Notes under the pieces: generated by a model
The model's input: only the letters and a program-made list of their open reading frames with translations
Told to the model about the DNA's origin: nothing
The model's database searches: none
Part shown: piece after piece, positions 33,367-43,507 of the stretch
Position numbering within the stretch: position 1 is the stretch's first letter
Layout: every line of letters starts with the position of its first letter
NCBI RefSeq assembly: GCF_004342905.1
Contig: NZ_SMAN01000003.1
Location: 62,001 to 126,000 of the forward strand
Length of the DNA stretch: 64,000 nucleotides
Reading direction: 5' to 3'
From: Melghiribacillus thermohalophilus
Lineage (GTDB): Bacteria > Bacillota > Bacilli > Bacillales > Alkalibacillaceae
Translations under genes and position numbers: made by a program

Positions 33367-36114
33367 TCATAACCAATCCTTGACTTCCTGTAACAGTTTC
33401 TGGATGCTTCCTTTCAAGACAGGCACATCCGGAATGGAATCGATGAAATATTTGCCATATCTTGAGGAAATTATGCGTTGATCTAGGACAAATACAACCC
33501 CTTTATCCGTACTGGAACGGATCAACCTGCCGAATCCCTGTTTAAATCGTATGACAGCATGAGGCAAAGCGAGATTCATGAATGGATTTTTCCCCTTTTC
33601 TTTTAAAAAAGCAGATCTGGCCTGATAAGCTGGATGACCAGGGGGATCAAAGGGAAGGCGAACAATGACAAGAGAAGTTAAATCATCACCTGGAATATCC
33701 ACACCTTCCCAGAAAGAACTTGTTCCAAATAATATGGCCTGTTCGAATGCCTGAAAATTTTTTTGCAGTCGGCTCCTGCTTCCGCTTGATATTCCCTGTG
33801 CGATAAGAACAAATTCCAGGTCCATCATCATGTTCTTCAAGGCGTAATACGTTTTTTTCAGCATCTGATATGACGTAAATAATACAAGCATCCTCCCCTG
33901 TGTCAGCTGTGCCAGTTGATAAATGGACTGGCTTACCGCTTCAACAAAATCCTTCTCAGAATCATACTTGATATGGGGCAAATCATTCGGTACCATCAGC
34001 TTTACCTGTCTGTCGTAACGGTAAGGTGACGGTATTTTCCTGGCCATAACTTGTTCTTCAGAAAGACCGAACTGGTTCTGCATAAAGGTAAATGAGTCGT
34101 TCATTGTTAAGGTAGCACTGGTTAAAACGACACTTTCCTTTTGATCAAAAAAATGTTTCCGCAGCAGCGGAGCGACTGAAATTGGTTCGCTGTATAAATA
34201 TACGGCGTTTTTGGCACCTGTAGCCTCAATTTCAATCCATTTCACCTGTTTCTGTCCGTCATATTTCATGAAATTTTCTGTGTGTTCCATTAATGAAAAA
34301 ATCTCATCCCGTTTTTTTTCGATCGCTTCCTGCAATTGTTCATCATCAAAAGACTGGTCCATTATTTTCAAAAGCCACTTTTCAATCTGTTTCAATGAAG
34401 AAAGAAATCGATTGGTCAGTTCTAGAATATCATGAATGCAATCGATTTGTTGCGGTTGGAACACATATTGAAGACGCCCCACATCGTTGGATGTTACATG
34501 ATCCTCACAGGAATTCAGTACAAACTGATATAAATAGCTAAAAAGCTCGTCAGCACGTTCTTTTCCCATTTGAATGTATTCCAGAATTTCCAATGTCCCT
34601 GTCAGGCGATGATTTTCTGCCAGATCAACCAGTTCAGACAGCAAGTATTGAATGGATACATAATCCACCTGGAGACCAAAATGTTTGGTTGCCGACGTTT
34701 CCAGATGGTGGGCTTCGTCAATGACGGCATACCGGTAGGGTGGCAAAAACGGATAGTCATTTGTTAAATCGGTACACAGCAGTGCATGATTGGTAATGAT
34801 CACATCGGCTTTCTGCGCTTGTTCCCTGGCCCGCTGGTAAAAATTTTTAGAAAACCACGGTGATTTCGGATCAATATGAAGGTCTGCTTCCGCATTGACC
34901 TTTTTCCAAAATATTTTTCCGCTGGAAGGCAGCTGAATTTCATCAACATCTCCTGTCATTGTTTCAGTAAGCCAGACTAGTATCATCGCCTTTGTGAGTA
35001 CTACATCATAGTTATCTTCATCAATCGGTTTCTGCAATTCCTGTTCAAATTTGTTCAGGCTCAAATAATGTCGTTTCCCTTTGAGTAAAGCGGCATTGAA
35101 AGGTATCGGAAAAATCTTTTTCAGCAAAGGGATTTCCTTATCCATAATCTGAGACTGAAGCTGGGTCGTGTAGGTACTAATGATTACTCTTGTATTTTCG
35201 TAAACAGCATAATACAGGGCAGAAAGAAGGTATGCCAGTGTTTTTCCGGTTCCTGTTTCCGCCTCAATCATTGCATGGGTATGTTGTATAAAAGCATCAA
35301 AGATGATTTCGCTCATCCTGCGTTGCCCGTCACGGATTTCGAACTGGTTTAAATGAGTGCTTAGCAACCCCTGTTCGTTGAACGTATCATCGAGAAGTTC
35401 TCCAAATGTACATGGAACATGGCGCTCGGTTGTTAACGGTCTGGTATATTTTTTAATGGCCAGCCCCCGATAGATTTCAAGATCCTTCCGTTCCTCCAGG
35501 GAAAAGCGCTTTTCGTCCGTCAAATCGGATAAAATAAAGGAAAGGTCACTTTTCAGTTTCCCGGATATTCGGTACAAATGTTCCAGTGTTTCTGCCGGCA
35601 ATGTTTTCACTTTCTTCATTAACCGTATAAAAATTTCAGCTGTAACACAGGCATCCGATAAGGCTCTGTGGGGGTTTTGATGGACAATCCCCATATGCTC
35701 AGCCAGGTGCGACAGTTTATATCCCGGCGCCATAGGTTCAAAAATCCTTGCCAGCTCAACAGTATCGATAATCCGATTTTCTATAGTCCTGAATCCATGT
35801 TGTTTCAATGCATCATTTAAAAACCCAAGATCAAATTCAACATGGTGGGCGACAAAATAATCATCCTCATCGATGAAATCCAATATATATTCTGCAATTT
35901 CTTCAAAATTCGGTGCATCTCTAACCTGTTCATTGGTAATACCAGTCAGACTAGTAATAAAATTCGGAATATCGTGATCAGGTTTCACGTAAGATGAAAA
36001 TTGATCAATCATTTTATCTCGATGAATCCGTACCATGCCGACTTCAATAATCTGTGCACCTTTTACAGGACTTTGGCCGGTGGTTTCTAAATCGACTACG
36101 ACAAATCGATTCAA
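33367..36114 (-). CDS. dinG: DinG-family 3'-5' exonuclease/helicase
   Basis: A 915-residue protein of Bacillus DinG type: an N-terminal DEDDh exonuclease domain (VVDLETTGQSP at 5-15, then DYFVAHHVEFDLGFL and HRALSDACVT) fused to an XPD-like superfamily 2 helicase with Walker A AETGTGKTLAYL, Walker B-like DEAH (VIDEAHHLE) and motif VI FGRLIRSS. Unlike E. coli DinG, the Fe-S cysteines are not conserved in Bacillus forms. It is probably active in DNA repair. The start is TTG at 36114 with AGGTG 6 nt upstream; a GTG three codons earlier is less likely. Confidence 0.92.
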   Translation of the reverse strand: MNRFVVVDLETTGQSPVKGAQIIEVGMVRIHRDKMIDQFSSYVKPDHDIPNFITSLTGITNEQVRDAPNFEEIAEYILDFIDEDDYFVAHHVEFDLGFLNDALKQHGFRTIENRIIDTVELARIFEPMAPGYKLSHLAEHMGIVHQNPHRALSDACVTAEIFIRLMKKVKTLPAETLEHLYRISGKLKSDLSFILSDLTDEKRFSLEERKDLEIYRGLAIKKYTRPLTTERHVPCTFGELLDDTFNEQGLLSTHLNQFEIRDGQRRMSEIIFDAFIQHTHAMIEAETGTGKTLAYLLSALYYAVYENTRVIISTYTTQLQSQIMDKEIPLLKKIFPIPFNAALLKGKRHYLSLNKFEQELQKPIDEDNYDVVLTKAMILVWLTETMTGDVDEIQLPSSGKIFWKKVNAEADLHIDPKSPWFSKNFYQRAREQAQKADVIITNHALLCTDLTNDYPFLPPYRYAVIDEAHHLETSATKHFGLQVDYVSIQYLLSELVDLAENHRLTGTLEILEYIQMGKERADELFSYLYQFVLNSCEDHVTSNDVGRLQYVFQPQQIDCIHDILELTNRFLSSLKQIEKWLLKIMDQSFDDEQLQEAIEKKRDEIFSLMEHTENFMKYDGQKQVKWIEIEATGAKNAVYLYSEPISVAPLLRKHFFDQKESVVLTSATLTMNDSFTFMQNQFGLSEEQVMARKIPSPYRYDRQVKLMVPNDLPHIKYDSEKDFVEAVSQSIYQLAQLTQGRMLVLFTSYQMLKKTYYALKNMMMDLEFVLIAQGISSGSRSRLQKNFQAFEQAILFGTSSFWEGVDIPGDDLTSLVIVRLPFDPPGHPAYQARSAFLKEKGKNPFMNLALPHAVIRFKQGFGRLIRSSTDKGVVFVLDQRIISSRYGKYFIDSIPDVPVLKGSIQKLLQEVKDWL

Positions 36115-36291
36115 TTTTTTCACCTGCTTTCAGTTCAGCATTGGAAATGAATCTGACTACAATGACACAGCAGCAAAAACAATTTGAGATAAATCTGGAA
36201 AACACTTGCTGCTGACAGGATAAAGCCGATCATGCCACGATGCAGGTTATGTCTCCGTTCGCATGATAGGGCTTTTAACATGAATAATAAA

Positions 36292-36315
36292 CCCCTTGCA
36301 AGTAAGAGCAAGGGG
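36292..36315 (-). terminator. Terminator of the panD operon
   Basis: CCCCTTGC (36292-36299) pairs with GCAAGGGG (36308-36315), followed on the minus strand by TTTATTATTC. Confidence 0.75.
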
Positions 36316-36360
36316 CAGACCGTTCATCTTTTTGATTCAGCAAAAACAAAGCGGACATAA

Positions 36361-36744
36361 CTATTTAACGGTAAGAGGCGGTTCAGCTTCGATGAGTTCA
36401 TCGATTTCATTTTTTTCATTCATAATTGCTATTTTCGGGTGATGACTGGCTAATTCATCCTCAGAAAGGGTAACATAGGAAATGATAATGACAATATCTC
36501 CTTCTTGAACGAGGCGTGCTGCTGCTCCATTTAAACATACTACACCGCTATGCCGTTCGCCGGGAATAACATAGGTTTCCAGTCTTGCTCCATTGTTGTT
36601 ATTGACAATTTGAACTTTTTCGTGTGGCAAAATACCAACCTGTTCCAGTATATATTCATCAATCGTTACACTGCCCACATAATTTAAATTTGCTTCAGTC
36701 ACGCGGGCACGATGGATTTTAGCATTCATCATGGTGCGGAACAT
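36361..36744 (-). CDS. panD: Aspartate 1-decarboxylase
   Basis: A 127-residue pyruvoyl enzyme that makes beta-alanine from aspartate for pantothenate. The self-cleavage site Gly24-Ser25 is present in [10 protein letters not shown], as are Arg54 (ARLETYVI) region and the NGAAARL loop. It ends the panB-panC-panD run, with 12 bp after panC. The ribosome-binding site is GGAGG, 7-8 nt before the ATG. Confidence 0.95.
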   Translation of the reverse strand: MFRTMMNAKIHRARVTEANLNYVGSVTIDEYILEQVGILPHEKVQIVNNNNGARLETYVIPGERHSGVVCLNGAAARLVQEGDIVIIISYVTLSEDELASHHPKIAIMNEKNEIDELIEAEPPLTVK

Positions 36745-36756
36745 ATCATTTTCCTC

Positions 36757-37629
36757 CTATTTTAGATCATAGGTTAATTCTCCGTCCGGATGAAAAATCA
36801 AGTTATCGATTAACCTGGCATTATCAAAATATACAGCAGCTGCCAGGATCACACGCTCATCAATTTCATCCAGAGGTTTTAATTCTGGATATGTGAGCAA
36901 ATCAACGTAATCTATTTTACCATGAGTATGCTCTTTTATGAAGTTTCTTACTTCATTTATTATCGTCTCACGGTTGTTTACCCCATTTCTGACAAGGAAA
37001 CGTCCATGTTCTAAGGCCTTAAACAAATAGGGGGCCTGCTTCCTCTCTTCTCCATTTAAATAAACATTCCGGCTGCTTTTGGCCAGACCATCTTCTTCCC
37101 TTACGGTCGGTACCGGAACCAGCTCGATAGGAAAATTTAAGTCGTGAATCAGTGCATCTACTACCGCCACCTGCTGAGCATCTTTCAGTCCGAAATAAGC
37201 CCGGTTGGGCTGGGTGAGATGAAATAACTTTGTTAAAACAGTTGCTACACCATCAAAATGCCCTTCCCGGGATTTGCCGCATAACACGTCCGTCCGATCT
37301 CTAACCGTTAATTGAATGGACATCGGTCCGGGATACATTTCTTTTGTATCGGGAATAAACACCGCATCCACTTTTTCCTGTTCAGCCATTTCCAAATCCC
37401 TTTTCTCATCTCTTGGATACCGTTCAAAGTCTTCAGAGGGCCCAAACTGAAGCGGATTGACAAAAATACTCAGTACTACGATATCATCTGTTTGCCGTGC
37501 TTTTCGAATCAGGTGGATATGCCCTTCATGCAAGTAACCCATGGTCGGAACAAAACCAATGGATTTTCCTTCTTTTCGTTTTTTAAGTGAATAGGCCTGC
37601 ATATCTTCTGCTTTACGGAAAACATTCAT
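36757..37629 (-). CDS. panC: Pantothenate synthetase
   Basis: A 290-residue ATP-dependent ligase joining pantoate and beta-alanine. The HxGH adenylation motif is at 34-37 (MGYLHEGHIHL), and the KMSKS-like GLAKSSRNVYL is near 180. FGLKDAQQVAVVDAL is also conserved. It is 3 bp downstream of panB; the ATG has GGAGG upstream. Standard length. Confidence 0.95.
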   Translation of the reverse strand: MNVFRKAEDMQAYSLKKRKEGKSIGFVPTMGYLHEGHIHLIRKARQTDDIVVLSIFVNPLQFGPSEDFERYPRDEKRDLEMAEQEKVDAVFIPDTKEMYPGPMSIQLTVRDRTDVLCGKSREGHFDGVATVLTKLFHLTQPNRAYFGLKDAQQVAVVDALIHDLNFPIELVPVPTVREEDGLAKSSRNVYLNGEERKQAPYLFKALEHGRFLVRNGVNNRETIINEVRNFIKEHTHGKIDYVDLLTYPELKPLDEIDERVILAAAVYFDNARLIDNLIFHPDGELTYDLK

Positions 37630-37632
37630 GGT

Positions 37633-38469
37633 CTAATTACCTCCGTAGAGTGCGTTTACATCATCATTCTCCATGGCATAAGAAAATTCTTTATCAGGGA
37701 ATTCGTTTGATTTCACTTCATTGATATACGTTTTAATCGCCTGCTTAACAGGATGATTAAGGTTAGTATACGACTTCACAAATTTGGCTACCCGATCCAC
37801 TCCATAAGTGAGCATATCATGATAGACAAGTACCTGACCGTCACAGTAGGGCCCAGCACCAATTCCGATGGTTGGAATCGACAGTTCTTCTGTGACAATT
37901 TTAGAAAGTTGATACGGAATACATTCGAGCACTAAAGCGATTGCTCCAGCCTTCTGGACATTCAGGGCATCCTCGATAAGCTGTTCTGCATCTTCTTTTG
38001 TTTTTCCCTGGACCCTGTAACCGCCGAGGACATGAACAGATTGAGGTGTCAGACCGAGATGACCTACTACTGGAATTCCCGCTTTAGTCAACCGTTCGAT
38101 CACTTCCAGAACGTTTTCGTCTGCCCCTTCCACCTTCAAAGCCTGAGCATTGGTTTCCTGAATGATTCGCTTAGCATGTTTCATTGAATCTTCCATGGAA
38201 ACATGCAGTGTCATAAACGGCATATCAATCACGACAAAGGTATCGTCCGCGCCCCGTCTGACCGCTTTTCCATGGTGAATCATGTCATCTGCCGTAACCG
38301 GTATCGTGGAATCATAGCCCAATACCACATTACCAAGTGAGTCACCTACGAGTATCATGTCAATCCCGGCTTCCTGAGCAAGTTTTGCTGATGGGTAGTC
38401 ATAAGCAGTGATCATCGTAATTTTTTCCCCGTTTTCTTTCATTTTTTGTAATTTAATCCGGTTTTTCAT
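37633..38469 (-). CDS. panB: 3-methyl-2-oxobutanoate hydroxymethyltransferase
   Basis: A 278-residue TIM-barrel enzyme that uses methylene-tetrahydrofolate to make ketopantoate, the first step of pantothenate synthesis. Metal-binding and substrate motifs [29 protein letters not shown] and [19 protein letters not shown] are present. Its start overlaps the birA stop (TAATG), so it is coupled to birA. This gene, panC and panD complete the pathway except ketopantoate reductase, which is elsewhere. Confidence 0.95.
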   Translation of the reverse strand: MKNRIKLQKMKENGEKITMITAYDYPSAKLAQEAGIDMILVGDSLGNVVLGYDSTIPVTADDMIHHGKAVRRGADDTFVVIDMPFMTLHVSMEDSMKHAKRIIQETNAQALKVEGADENVLEVIERLTKAGIPVVGHLGLTPQSVHVLGGYRVQGKTKEDAEQLIEDALNVQKAGAIALVLECIPYQLSKIVTEELSIPTIGIGAGPYCDGQVLVYHDMLTYGVDRVAKFVKSYTNLNHPVKQAIKTYINEVKSNEFPDKEFSYAMENDDVNALYGGN

Positions 38470-39461
38470 TATTCATGACCTCCTGATCTCCAGTTAATTT
38501 CCGCTGAATATAGCACATGATCCCGGCCTTTCTGATCGGTAACTATCAGTGCACCATCCTGGTCGATTCCTTTAAAGATGCCCTGCCAGTTTTGATTTTT
38601 GCTTGATACCATGATCGGTTGCCCAAGCCTGTAAGCCCTTTCTTCCCACATCGTTTTAATTGGAAGGAATCCCTCTTTGAGATACCTTTCATATAACCGT
38701 TCGATCTGTTGAAGAATGACTTGTATCAATGGTCTCCGATTCCACGCCATCCCCGTTTCTATTTTTAATGACGTCGGCTCATTATCGGATATCATGTTAA
38801 AGTCCTCTCTGTTCTGATTGACATTTAAGCCGATTCCCTGAACGATATAGTTGATCTGATCCTGTTCAGCCTGCATTTCTGTTAAAATTCCTGCGATCTT
38901 GTGATCATGTACATAAATATCATTGGGCCATTTGATGTAGAATGCCAAATCTGTTATTTCTTCGAGTGCCTCTACGATCGCAACTGCACTTAACAGAGTC
39001 AATTGCGGAGCCTGCTGTGGTTCGACTTCCGGTCTTAAAATCAGGCTCATCCAGATACCGTCCCCTTTTTTAGAATACCAGGTACGATTGAGACGTCCTC
39101 TTCCCTTCACCTGTTCATCTGCAACGACAACCGTGCCGTGCTGTGCACCTTCCCTTCCAAGATGATGTGCAATCACCTGAGTAGAATCCGTTGTCTTTTC
39201 GAAAATAACTCTGGAACCGAGCCAGTTTGTTGATAATCCCCATTGAATCGTATTGGCACTCAGTTTATCCGGATTTTTTAAGATGCGATAGCCTTTCCTC
39301 GGAACCGATTGAATCACATATCCATCCTTTTCAAGCTCCTTCATATGTTTCCAGATTGCTGAACGAGTAATGTTTAATTGTTCTGATAAAACCTGTCCGG
39401 AAACAAATTCATCAGGATACCGGGACAATAAATCAATTAATTTCCTTCTTGTCGATTCCAA
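38469..39461 (-). CDS. birA: Biotin-protein ligase/biotin operon repressor BirA
   Basis: A 330-residue bifunctional protein. An N-terminal winged helix (about 5-60; [18 protein letters not shown]) binds the biotin operator, and the ligase domain has the biotinoyl-AMP loop [16 protein letters not shown] and [11 protein letters not shown]. It attaches biotin to acetyl-CoA carboxylase and represses bio genes. The start is TTG at 39461, with GGAG 11 nt upstream, matching the N-terminus of B. subtilis BirA. It overlaps cca by 25 bp. Confidence 0.92.
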   Translation of the reverse strand: MESTRRKLIDLLSRYPDEFVSGQVLSEQLNITRSAIWKHMKELEKDGYVIQSVPRKGYRILKNPDKLSANTIQWGLSTNWLGSRVIFEKTTDSTQVIAHHLGREGAQHGTVVVADEQVKGRGRLNRTWYSKKGDGIWMSLILRPEVEPQQAPQLTLLSAVAIVEALEEITDLAFYIKWPNDIYVHDHKIAGILTEMQAEQDQINYIVQGIGLNVNQNREDFNMISDNEPTSLKIETGMAWNRRPLIQVILQQIERLYERYLKEGFLPIKTMWEERAYRLGQPIMVSSKNQNWQGIFKGIDQDGALIVTDQKGRDHVLYSAEINWRSGGHE

Positions 39462-40645
39462 CGAAACACCCACTCCTTTATCTGTTCCACATCGTTTTTT
39501 AGTTCCCCTGTGAGAACCTTATTTTCCACGTGTGTTAAGACTGTATTGATCCAGGGGCCTGGTTTCTTATCAGGAAGCCATTGTCTGATTTGGTTGCCAT
39601 CAACTTTAAGGTCCTTACGGCTGTATATGGGAAGGGAGTCATATCTCTTTTTTACTTCCGTTTCCTTCATGGAATCGTCAGTTGCAAAAGCATTGATCAG
39701 AGAAACAAACGAAGGGATCATATCCAGATCAAGCAAATACAAGCATCGATTATCCAGCTTTCTCTTTTTGAAACATTGATAGGCCCTGGCCAACTGTTTG
39801 CTTCGGTTTTTAATTTTATTTGACAATTTCCATTCCCTGATCCATTCTTCAACAGAATGACGGGTATTGATAAAATGCAACCTGGCAATACCTTCATAGA
39901 AAGTCTCGACAGGGTCAGTCATCATCTCCAAACACTTGTCAATAAGGCCGGAGTCCTGTTGGAATACAGGTAAATAAAAATGTATCCCTGTATCCTTTAT
40001 GACCTGAAATGATTTTTGCAGGTGCGTTCCCTTTAACAGTTTTTCCAGTTCTGCCGCCTTCCGTTCCACAGCGATTTTCTCCAATAAAAAACCATGTTTT
40101 TTCATTGCTTTCTTCGTATGATCATCGAGATGAAAACCAAGCTGGCTGATAAATCTGACTGCCCGCATCATCCGAAGGGGGTCCTCCTGAAAGCGGTCAT
40201 CAGCATGAAGAACGGTTCGCAGCAACTTCTCTTTCATATCTCTCATGCCATTGAAAGGATCTATAATGTTTCCCTGACTGTCCATGGCAATAGCGTTTAT
40301 AGTAAAATCCCTTCTGGCTAAATCCTCCTGAATATCCCGTACAAATTCGACCTGCTCTGGGTGGCGGAAATCCTGGTAATCACCATCAATCCGAAAGGTG
40401 GTCACTTCATATGACTGATTGTGATAACGGACCAGTACCGTACCGTGCTCTATTCCAACAGGAATTGTTTTTTTAAATATGGACTGTACTTCCCGGGGAA
40501 GAGCACTTGTAGCAATATCGATATCTCCTATCGGACGCTTCAGCAAATAGTCCCGAACGGAACCGCCTACGAAATAGGCTTGATGCCCTTGTTTCTCCAG
40601 CTGATGCAAGATCGGCAATGCTTCTTTAAACGGTTGTTCCATCAT
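39437..40645 (-). CDS. cca: CCA-adding tRNA nucleotidyltransferase
   Basis: A 402-residue class II enzyme that adds or repairs the 3'-CCA of tRNAs. The nucleotidyltransferase motif GGSVRDYLLKRPIGDIDI is at about 27-45, the RRDFTINAIAMD motif near 113, and the base-recognition domain DPLRMMRAVRF near 155. The start at 40645 overlaps the bshA stop (TGATG). It is followed by birA as in B. subtilis. Confidence 0.93.
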   Translation of the reverse strand: MMEQPFKEALPILHQLEKQGHQAYFVGGSVRDYLLKRPIGDIDIATSALPREVQSIFKKTIPVGIEHGTVLVRYHNQSYEVTTFRIDGDYQDFRHPEQVEFVRDIQEDLARRDFTINAIAMDSQGNIIDPFNGMRDMKEKLLRTVLHADDRFQEDPLRMMRAVRFISQLGFHLDDHTKKAMKKHGFLLEKIAVERKAAELEKLLKGTHLQKSFQVIKDTGIHFYLPVFQQDSGLIDKCLEMMTDPVETFYEGIARLHFINTRHSVEEWIREWKLSNKIKNRSKQLARAYQCFKKRKLDNRCLYLLDLDMIPSFVSLINAFATDDSMKETEVKKRYDSLPIYSRKDLKVDGNQIRQWLPDKKPGPWINTVLTHVENKVLTGELKNDVEQIKEWVFRWNRQEGN

Positions 40646-41775
40646 CAATCATCCTCAAGCAGACGCTGATAAATGTTCTCATACTGACTGATAATTTTGT
40701 TTGAATGAAAATGCTCCTTTACTCGCTCAACACAGGACTGTGAAAACCGTTTCCACAATTCCTGACTCGATAACAGGGATAAAGCTTTATCACTTACCCC
40801 TTCAATATCGTTGACCGGGCAAATATATCCTGTCTCACCATGAGCAATCACTTCCGGTATTCCGCCTACATCCGTCCCAATGCAGGGAACTCCGCAGGCC
40901 ATGGCTTCCAGAAGAACCAGCCCAAAACTTTCTTTTTCAGATAACAGTAGTTTTAGATCAGCAAACGAAAGCAGTTCAAATATATTTTCCTGTTTTCCTA
41001 AAAACAAAACATGCTCTTCCAGCTTTAAATTCTTTACAAGCTGATTGACGGTACAAAATTCAGGTCCGTCCCCTACAAGGAGCAATTTTGACGGAATGTG
41101 TTCGGATATTTGTTTAAATACCCGGATGACATCTGGGACCCTTTTGACTTTTCTGAAATTGGATATATGTATAACTACTTTTTCATGTTCCTGAATGCCG
41201 TACTGGAATTTGAGTTCGTCATTTCGTTTTTGTACAGATTCCTGTTCATTGACAAAGTTGTAGACCACATCAATGGGTCTTTCAATGTCCAACATTTCTT
41301 CAGTCTGTTCTTTCAAACTGTTTGAAACAGCTGTAACACAGTCTGACTGTTCAATTCCGAATTGAATCATTTTTTTAAAACCAGGATCAATGCCAAGCAC
41401 CGTTATGTCTGTACCGTGCAAAGTGGTTACAATTTTAATGTTTTGTTTGATCATCTGCCGTGCAAGAATAGCACAGATAGCATGGGGCATCGCATAATGG
41501 GCGTGTATGATATCCAATTCCTCCCGGTCAATGACCTCTGCCATTTTGTTCGCCAGTGCCAGATCGTAGGGAGGATATTGAAAAACAGGATAATTGTTAA
41601 CTTTAACTTCATGAAAATAGATGTTTGAATAAACCCGATTCAACCGAAAAGGCATATCTGAAGAAATAAAATGGATTTCATAGCCTTTTTCTGCAAGCAT
41701 TTTTCCCAGTTCGGTAGCAATGATTCCAGATCCGCCTACCGATGCATAACAGGCTATTCCGATTTTGATTGTCAT
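40645..41775 (-). CDS. bshA: N-acetylglucosaminyl-L-malate synthase BshA (bacillithiol)
   Basis: A 376-residue GT-B fold glycosyltransferase, GT4 family. It makes GlcNAc-malate, the first step of bacillithiol. Motifs: IGIACYASVGGSGIIATELGK at the N-terminus, HAHYAMPHA, and the sugar-nucleotide GT4 motif EKESFGLVLLEAMACGVPCIGTDVGGIPEV. It starts at ATG 41775, with AGGGTG upstream. In B. subtilis bshB1 (deacetylase) separates mgsA from bshA; here mgsA ends directly against it, so the deacetylase is not encoded at this locus. Confidence 0.9.
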   Translation of the reverse strand: MTIKIGIACYASVGGSGIIATELGKMLAEKGYEIHFISSDMPFRLNRVYSNIYFHEVKVNNYPVFQYPPYDLALANKMAEVIDREELDIIHAHYAMPHAICAILARQMIKQNIKIVTTLHGTDITVLGIDPGFKKMIQFGIEQSDCVTAVSNSLKEQTEEMLDIERPIDVVYNFVNEQESVQKRNDELKFQYGIQEHEKVVIHISNFRKVKRVPDVIRVFKQISEHIPSKLLLVGDGPEFCTVNQLVKNLKLEEHVLFLGKQENIFELLSFADLKLLLSEKESFGLVLLEAMACGVPCIGTDVGGIPEVIAHGETGYICPVNDIEGVSDKALSLLSSQELWKRFSQSCVERVKEHFHSNKIISQYENIYQRLLEDD

Positions 41776-41780
41776 GTTCT

Positions 41781-42194
41781 TCACCCTTGTTCCTTTGTCT
41801 GATGCACAATATCTCTCCAGTGAAAATCTCCACGTTTTATGCCATGTATCATAATCTCTGCTGCTGCTATATTCGTCGCAAGCGGAATTTGATACACGTC
41901 ACACAGCCGGAGAAGGGCATTCACATCTGGTTCATGGGGCTGTGCGGTCAGTGGATCCCGAAAAAAGATGACAACGTCCAGCTGATCGACAGCGATCAAC
42001 GCCCCGATTTGTTGATCGCCTCCTAGTGGGCCGGACTGAAAACAGTGAATGTCTAGTCCTGTGGACTCCTGAATGTTTTTGCCGGTTGTCCCCGTGGCAT
42101 ACAGCTCATGTTCGGCAAAGATCGGACGGTATGCTGTTACAAAATGGATCAGATCTTTTTTCTTCTGGTCATGGGCAATTAAAGCAATTTTCAT
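41781..42194 (-). CDS. mgsA: Methylglyoxal synthase
   Basis: A 137-residue enzyme converting dihydroxyacetone phosphate to methylglyoxal as a bypass when phosphate is scarce. Conserved: [13 protein letters not shown], the phosphate-binding [14 protein letters not shown] (about 50-60) and [10 protein letters not shown] with catalytic Asp nearby ([19 protein letters not shown]). The ribosome-binding site is GAGGAG. It lies in the dapB-mgsA-bshA order of B. subtilis, minus bshB1. Confidence 0.94.
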   Translation of the reverse strand: MKIALIAHDQKKKDLIHFVTAYRPIFAEHELYATGTTGKNIQESTGLDIHCFQSGPLGGDQQIGALIAVDQLDVVIFFRDPLTAQPHEPDVNALLRLCDVYQIPLATNIAAAEIMIHGIKRGDFHWRDIVHQTKEQG

Positions 42195-42205
42195 GCGTTT
42201 CTCCT

Positions 42206-43000
42206 CTATTCTAATAAATTTTCAAGTCCGTATACCAGTCCATTGAGTTTTCTCACCTGTTCCACAGCAAGCTTTACTCCTGTCATAAAGGACTCCCGAT
42301 GATACGAATCGTGGCGGATAGTAAGGGTCTGGCCTGTACCTCCAAAAATGACTTCCTGATGGGCAATAAGTCCCGGAAGCCGTACACTATGAATATGCAT
42401 ACCATGAATATTTGCTCCTCTTGAACCCTTTACGATTTCCTTTTCATCGGGATGACCCTGCTGTTTTTCTGATCTTACTTCCTGAATCAGTTCCGCTGTC
42501 TTGACAGCTGTTCCGGATGGAGCATCCAGTTTTTGGTCATGATGCTTTTCAATTATTTCAACATCCGGAAAATATCTGGCAGCCCACCTGGCAAACTGCA
42601 TCATCAATACTGCCCCTACAGCAAAATTAGGTGCAATGACGGCACCGATTTCTTTTTCTTCAGCGAGATGTCCAAGCATATTCAGCTGTTCCTGGGAAAA
42701 TCCCGTCGTACCCACAACCGGTGACACGTTATTTTCTAGGGCTAACCGTGTATGGTAATAGCCGGCATCCGGTGTGGTCAGATCGATCAATACATCAGGC
42801 TCCAGCTCGTGCAGCGCCTGTTCAGCACTGGTATAAATCGGGGCATCAAATGGAGGCAATCCGGTAATCTCTTTGACTTTTCTGCCATTATATTTACGGT
42901 CAATGGCCCCAACCAGTTCAAAATGATCCGTTTTTTCGATTAAACGCAATGCTTCGCTTCCCATTTTCCCCCTTGGGCCAGCTACGATGATTTTAATCAT
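42206..43000 (-). CDS. dapB: 4-hydroxy-tetrahydrodipicolinate reductase
   Basis: A 264-residue NAD(P)H-dependent enzyme of the lysine and meso-diaminopimelate pathway. The Rossmann motif [11 protein letters not shown] is at 7-17; [15 protein letters not shown] holds the catalytic His-Lys pair, and HSVRLPG follows. It supplies diaminopimelate for peptidoglycan and, indirectly, dipicolinate for spores. The ATG at 43000 has GGAGG 9 nt upstream and overlaps ypjD by 8 bp. Confidence 0.95.
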   Translation of the reverse strand: MIKIIVAGPRGKMGSEALRLIEKTDHFELVGAIDRKYNGRKVKEITGLPPFDAPIYTSAEQALHELEPDVLIDLTTPDAGYYHTRLALENNVSPVVGTTGFSQEQLNMLGHLAEEKEIGAVIAPNFAVGAVLMMQFARWAARYFPDVEIIEKHHDQKLDAPSGTAVKTAELIQEVRSEKQQGHPDEKEIVKGSRGANIHGMHIHSVRLPGLIAHQEVIFGGTGQTLTIRHDSYHRESFMTGVKLAVEQVRKLNGLVYGLENLLE

Positions 43001-43355
43001 GGGTTGTGTCCTCCTTTTGTTCATCGAGTCTTGTCCATCTGTTATGATCCCTTACTTCAAACTTTGTCATCGACCGATCAAAGGCTTCACTGATATCAAT
43101 GTTGAGGGAATTAGCAAACGAAACGATGACAAATATCAAATCACCCAGTTCTTCCTCAATGGATTTTTCTTTTTCAGTTGTTTTCTTTGGTTTTTCACCG
43201 AAGTAATGATTGACTTCTCTGGCTAACTCTCCAATCTCTTCAGTTAATCGAGCCAGCATGCTTAATGGAGAAAAATATCCTTCTTTAAACTGTGATATGT
43301 ATTGATCCACACGTTTCTGCATGTCTTCCGTTGTACATGTTTTTTTTTCACCCAT
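42993..43355 (-). CDS. ypjD: MazG-like nucleotide pyrophosphohydrolase YpjD
   Basis: A 120-residue all-alpha NTP-PPase-superfamily protein. The metal-binding EExxE pattern is seen in [14 protein letters not shown] and again in [15 protein letters not shown]. Such proteins hydrolyse nucleoside triphosphates to monophosphates and pyrophosphate, clearing damaged nucleotides. It is the promoter-proximal gene of the run to panD. Substrate unknown. Confidence 0.88.
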   Translation of the reverse strand: MGEKKTCTTEDMQKRVDQYISQFKEGYFSPLSMLARLTEEIGELAREVNHYFGEKPKKTTEKEKSIEEELGDLIFVIVSFANSLNIDISEAFDRSMTKFEVRDHNRWTRLDEQKEDTTHD

Positions 43356-43444
43356 CGAATCCCTCTTTCATTTAAAAACCATATCTTGCTATCATCTTTC
43401 ATGTTAGCCAAAAGGCGGTATTTTGACAAATCATTTATTCATTA

Positions 43445-43473
43445 TTGCTCATTTTTTTCCCATTGTCTATAAT
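43445..43473 (+). promoter_or_regulatory. SigA-type promoter of ypjC
   Basis: TTGCTC (43445-43450), 17-bp spacer, TATAAT (43468-43473); start near 43480, 28 nt before the ATG. Confidence 0.6.
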
Positions 43474-43507
43474 GAATGAAGTGTCAGCAACAACTGGAGG
43501 TGTAGAC

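Noticed and set aside
36178-36280. 32-codon hydrophobic frame on the minus strand upstream of dinG
   Set aside because: No ribosome-binding site; probably chance.
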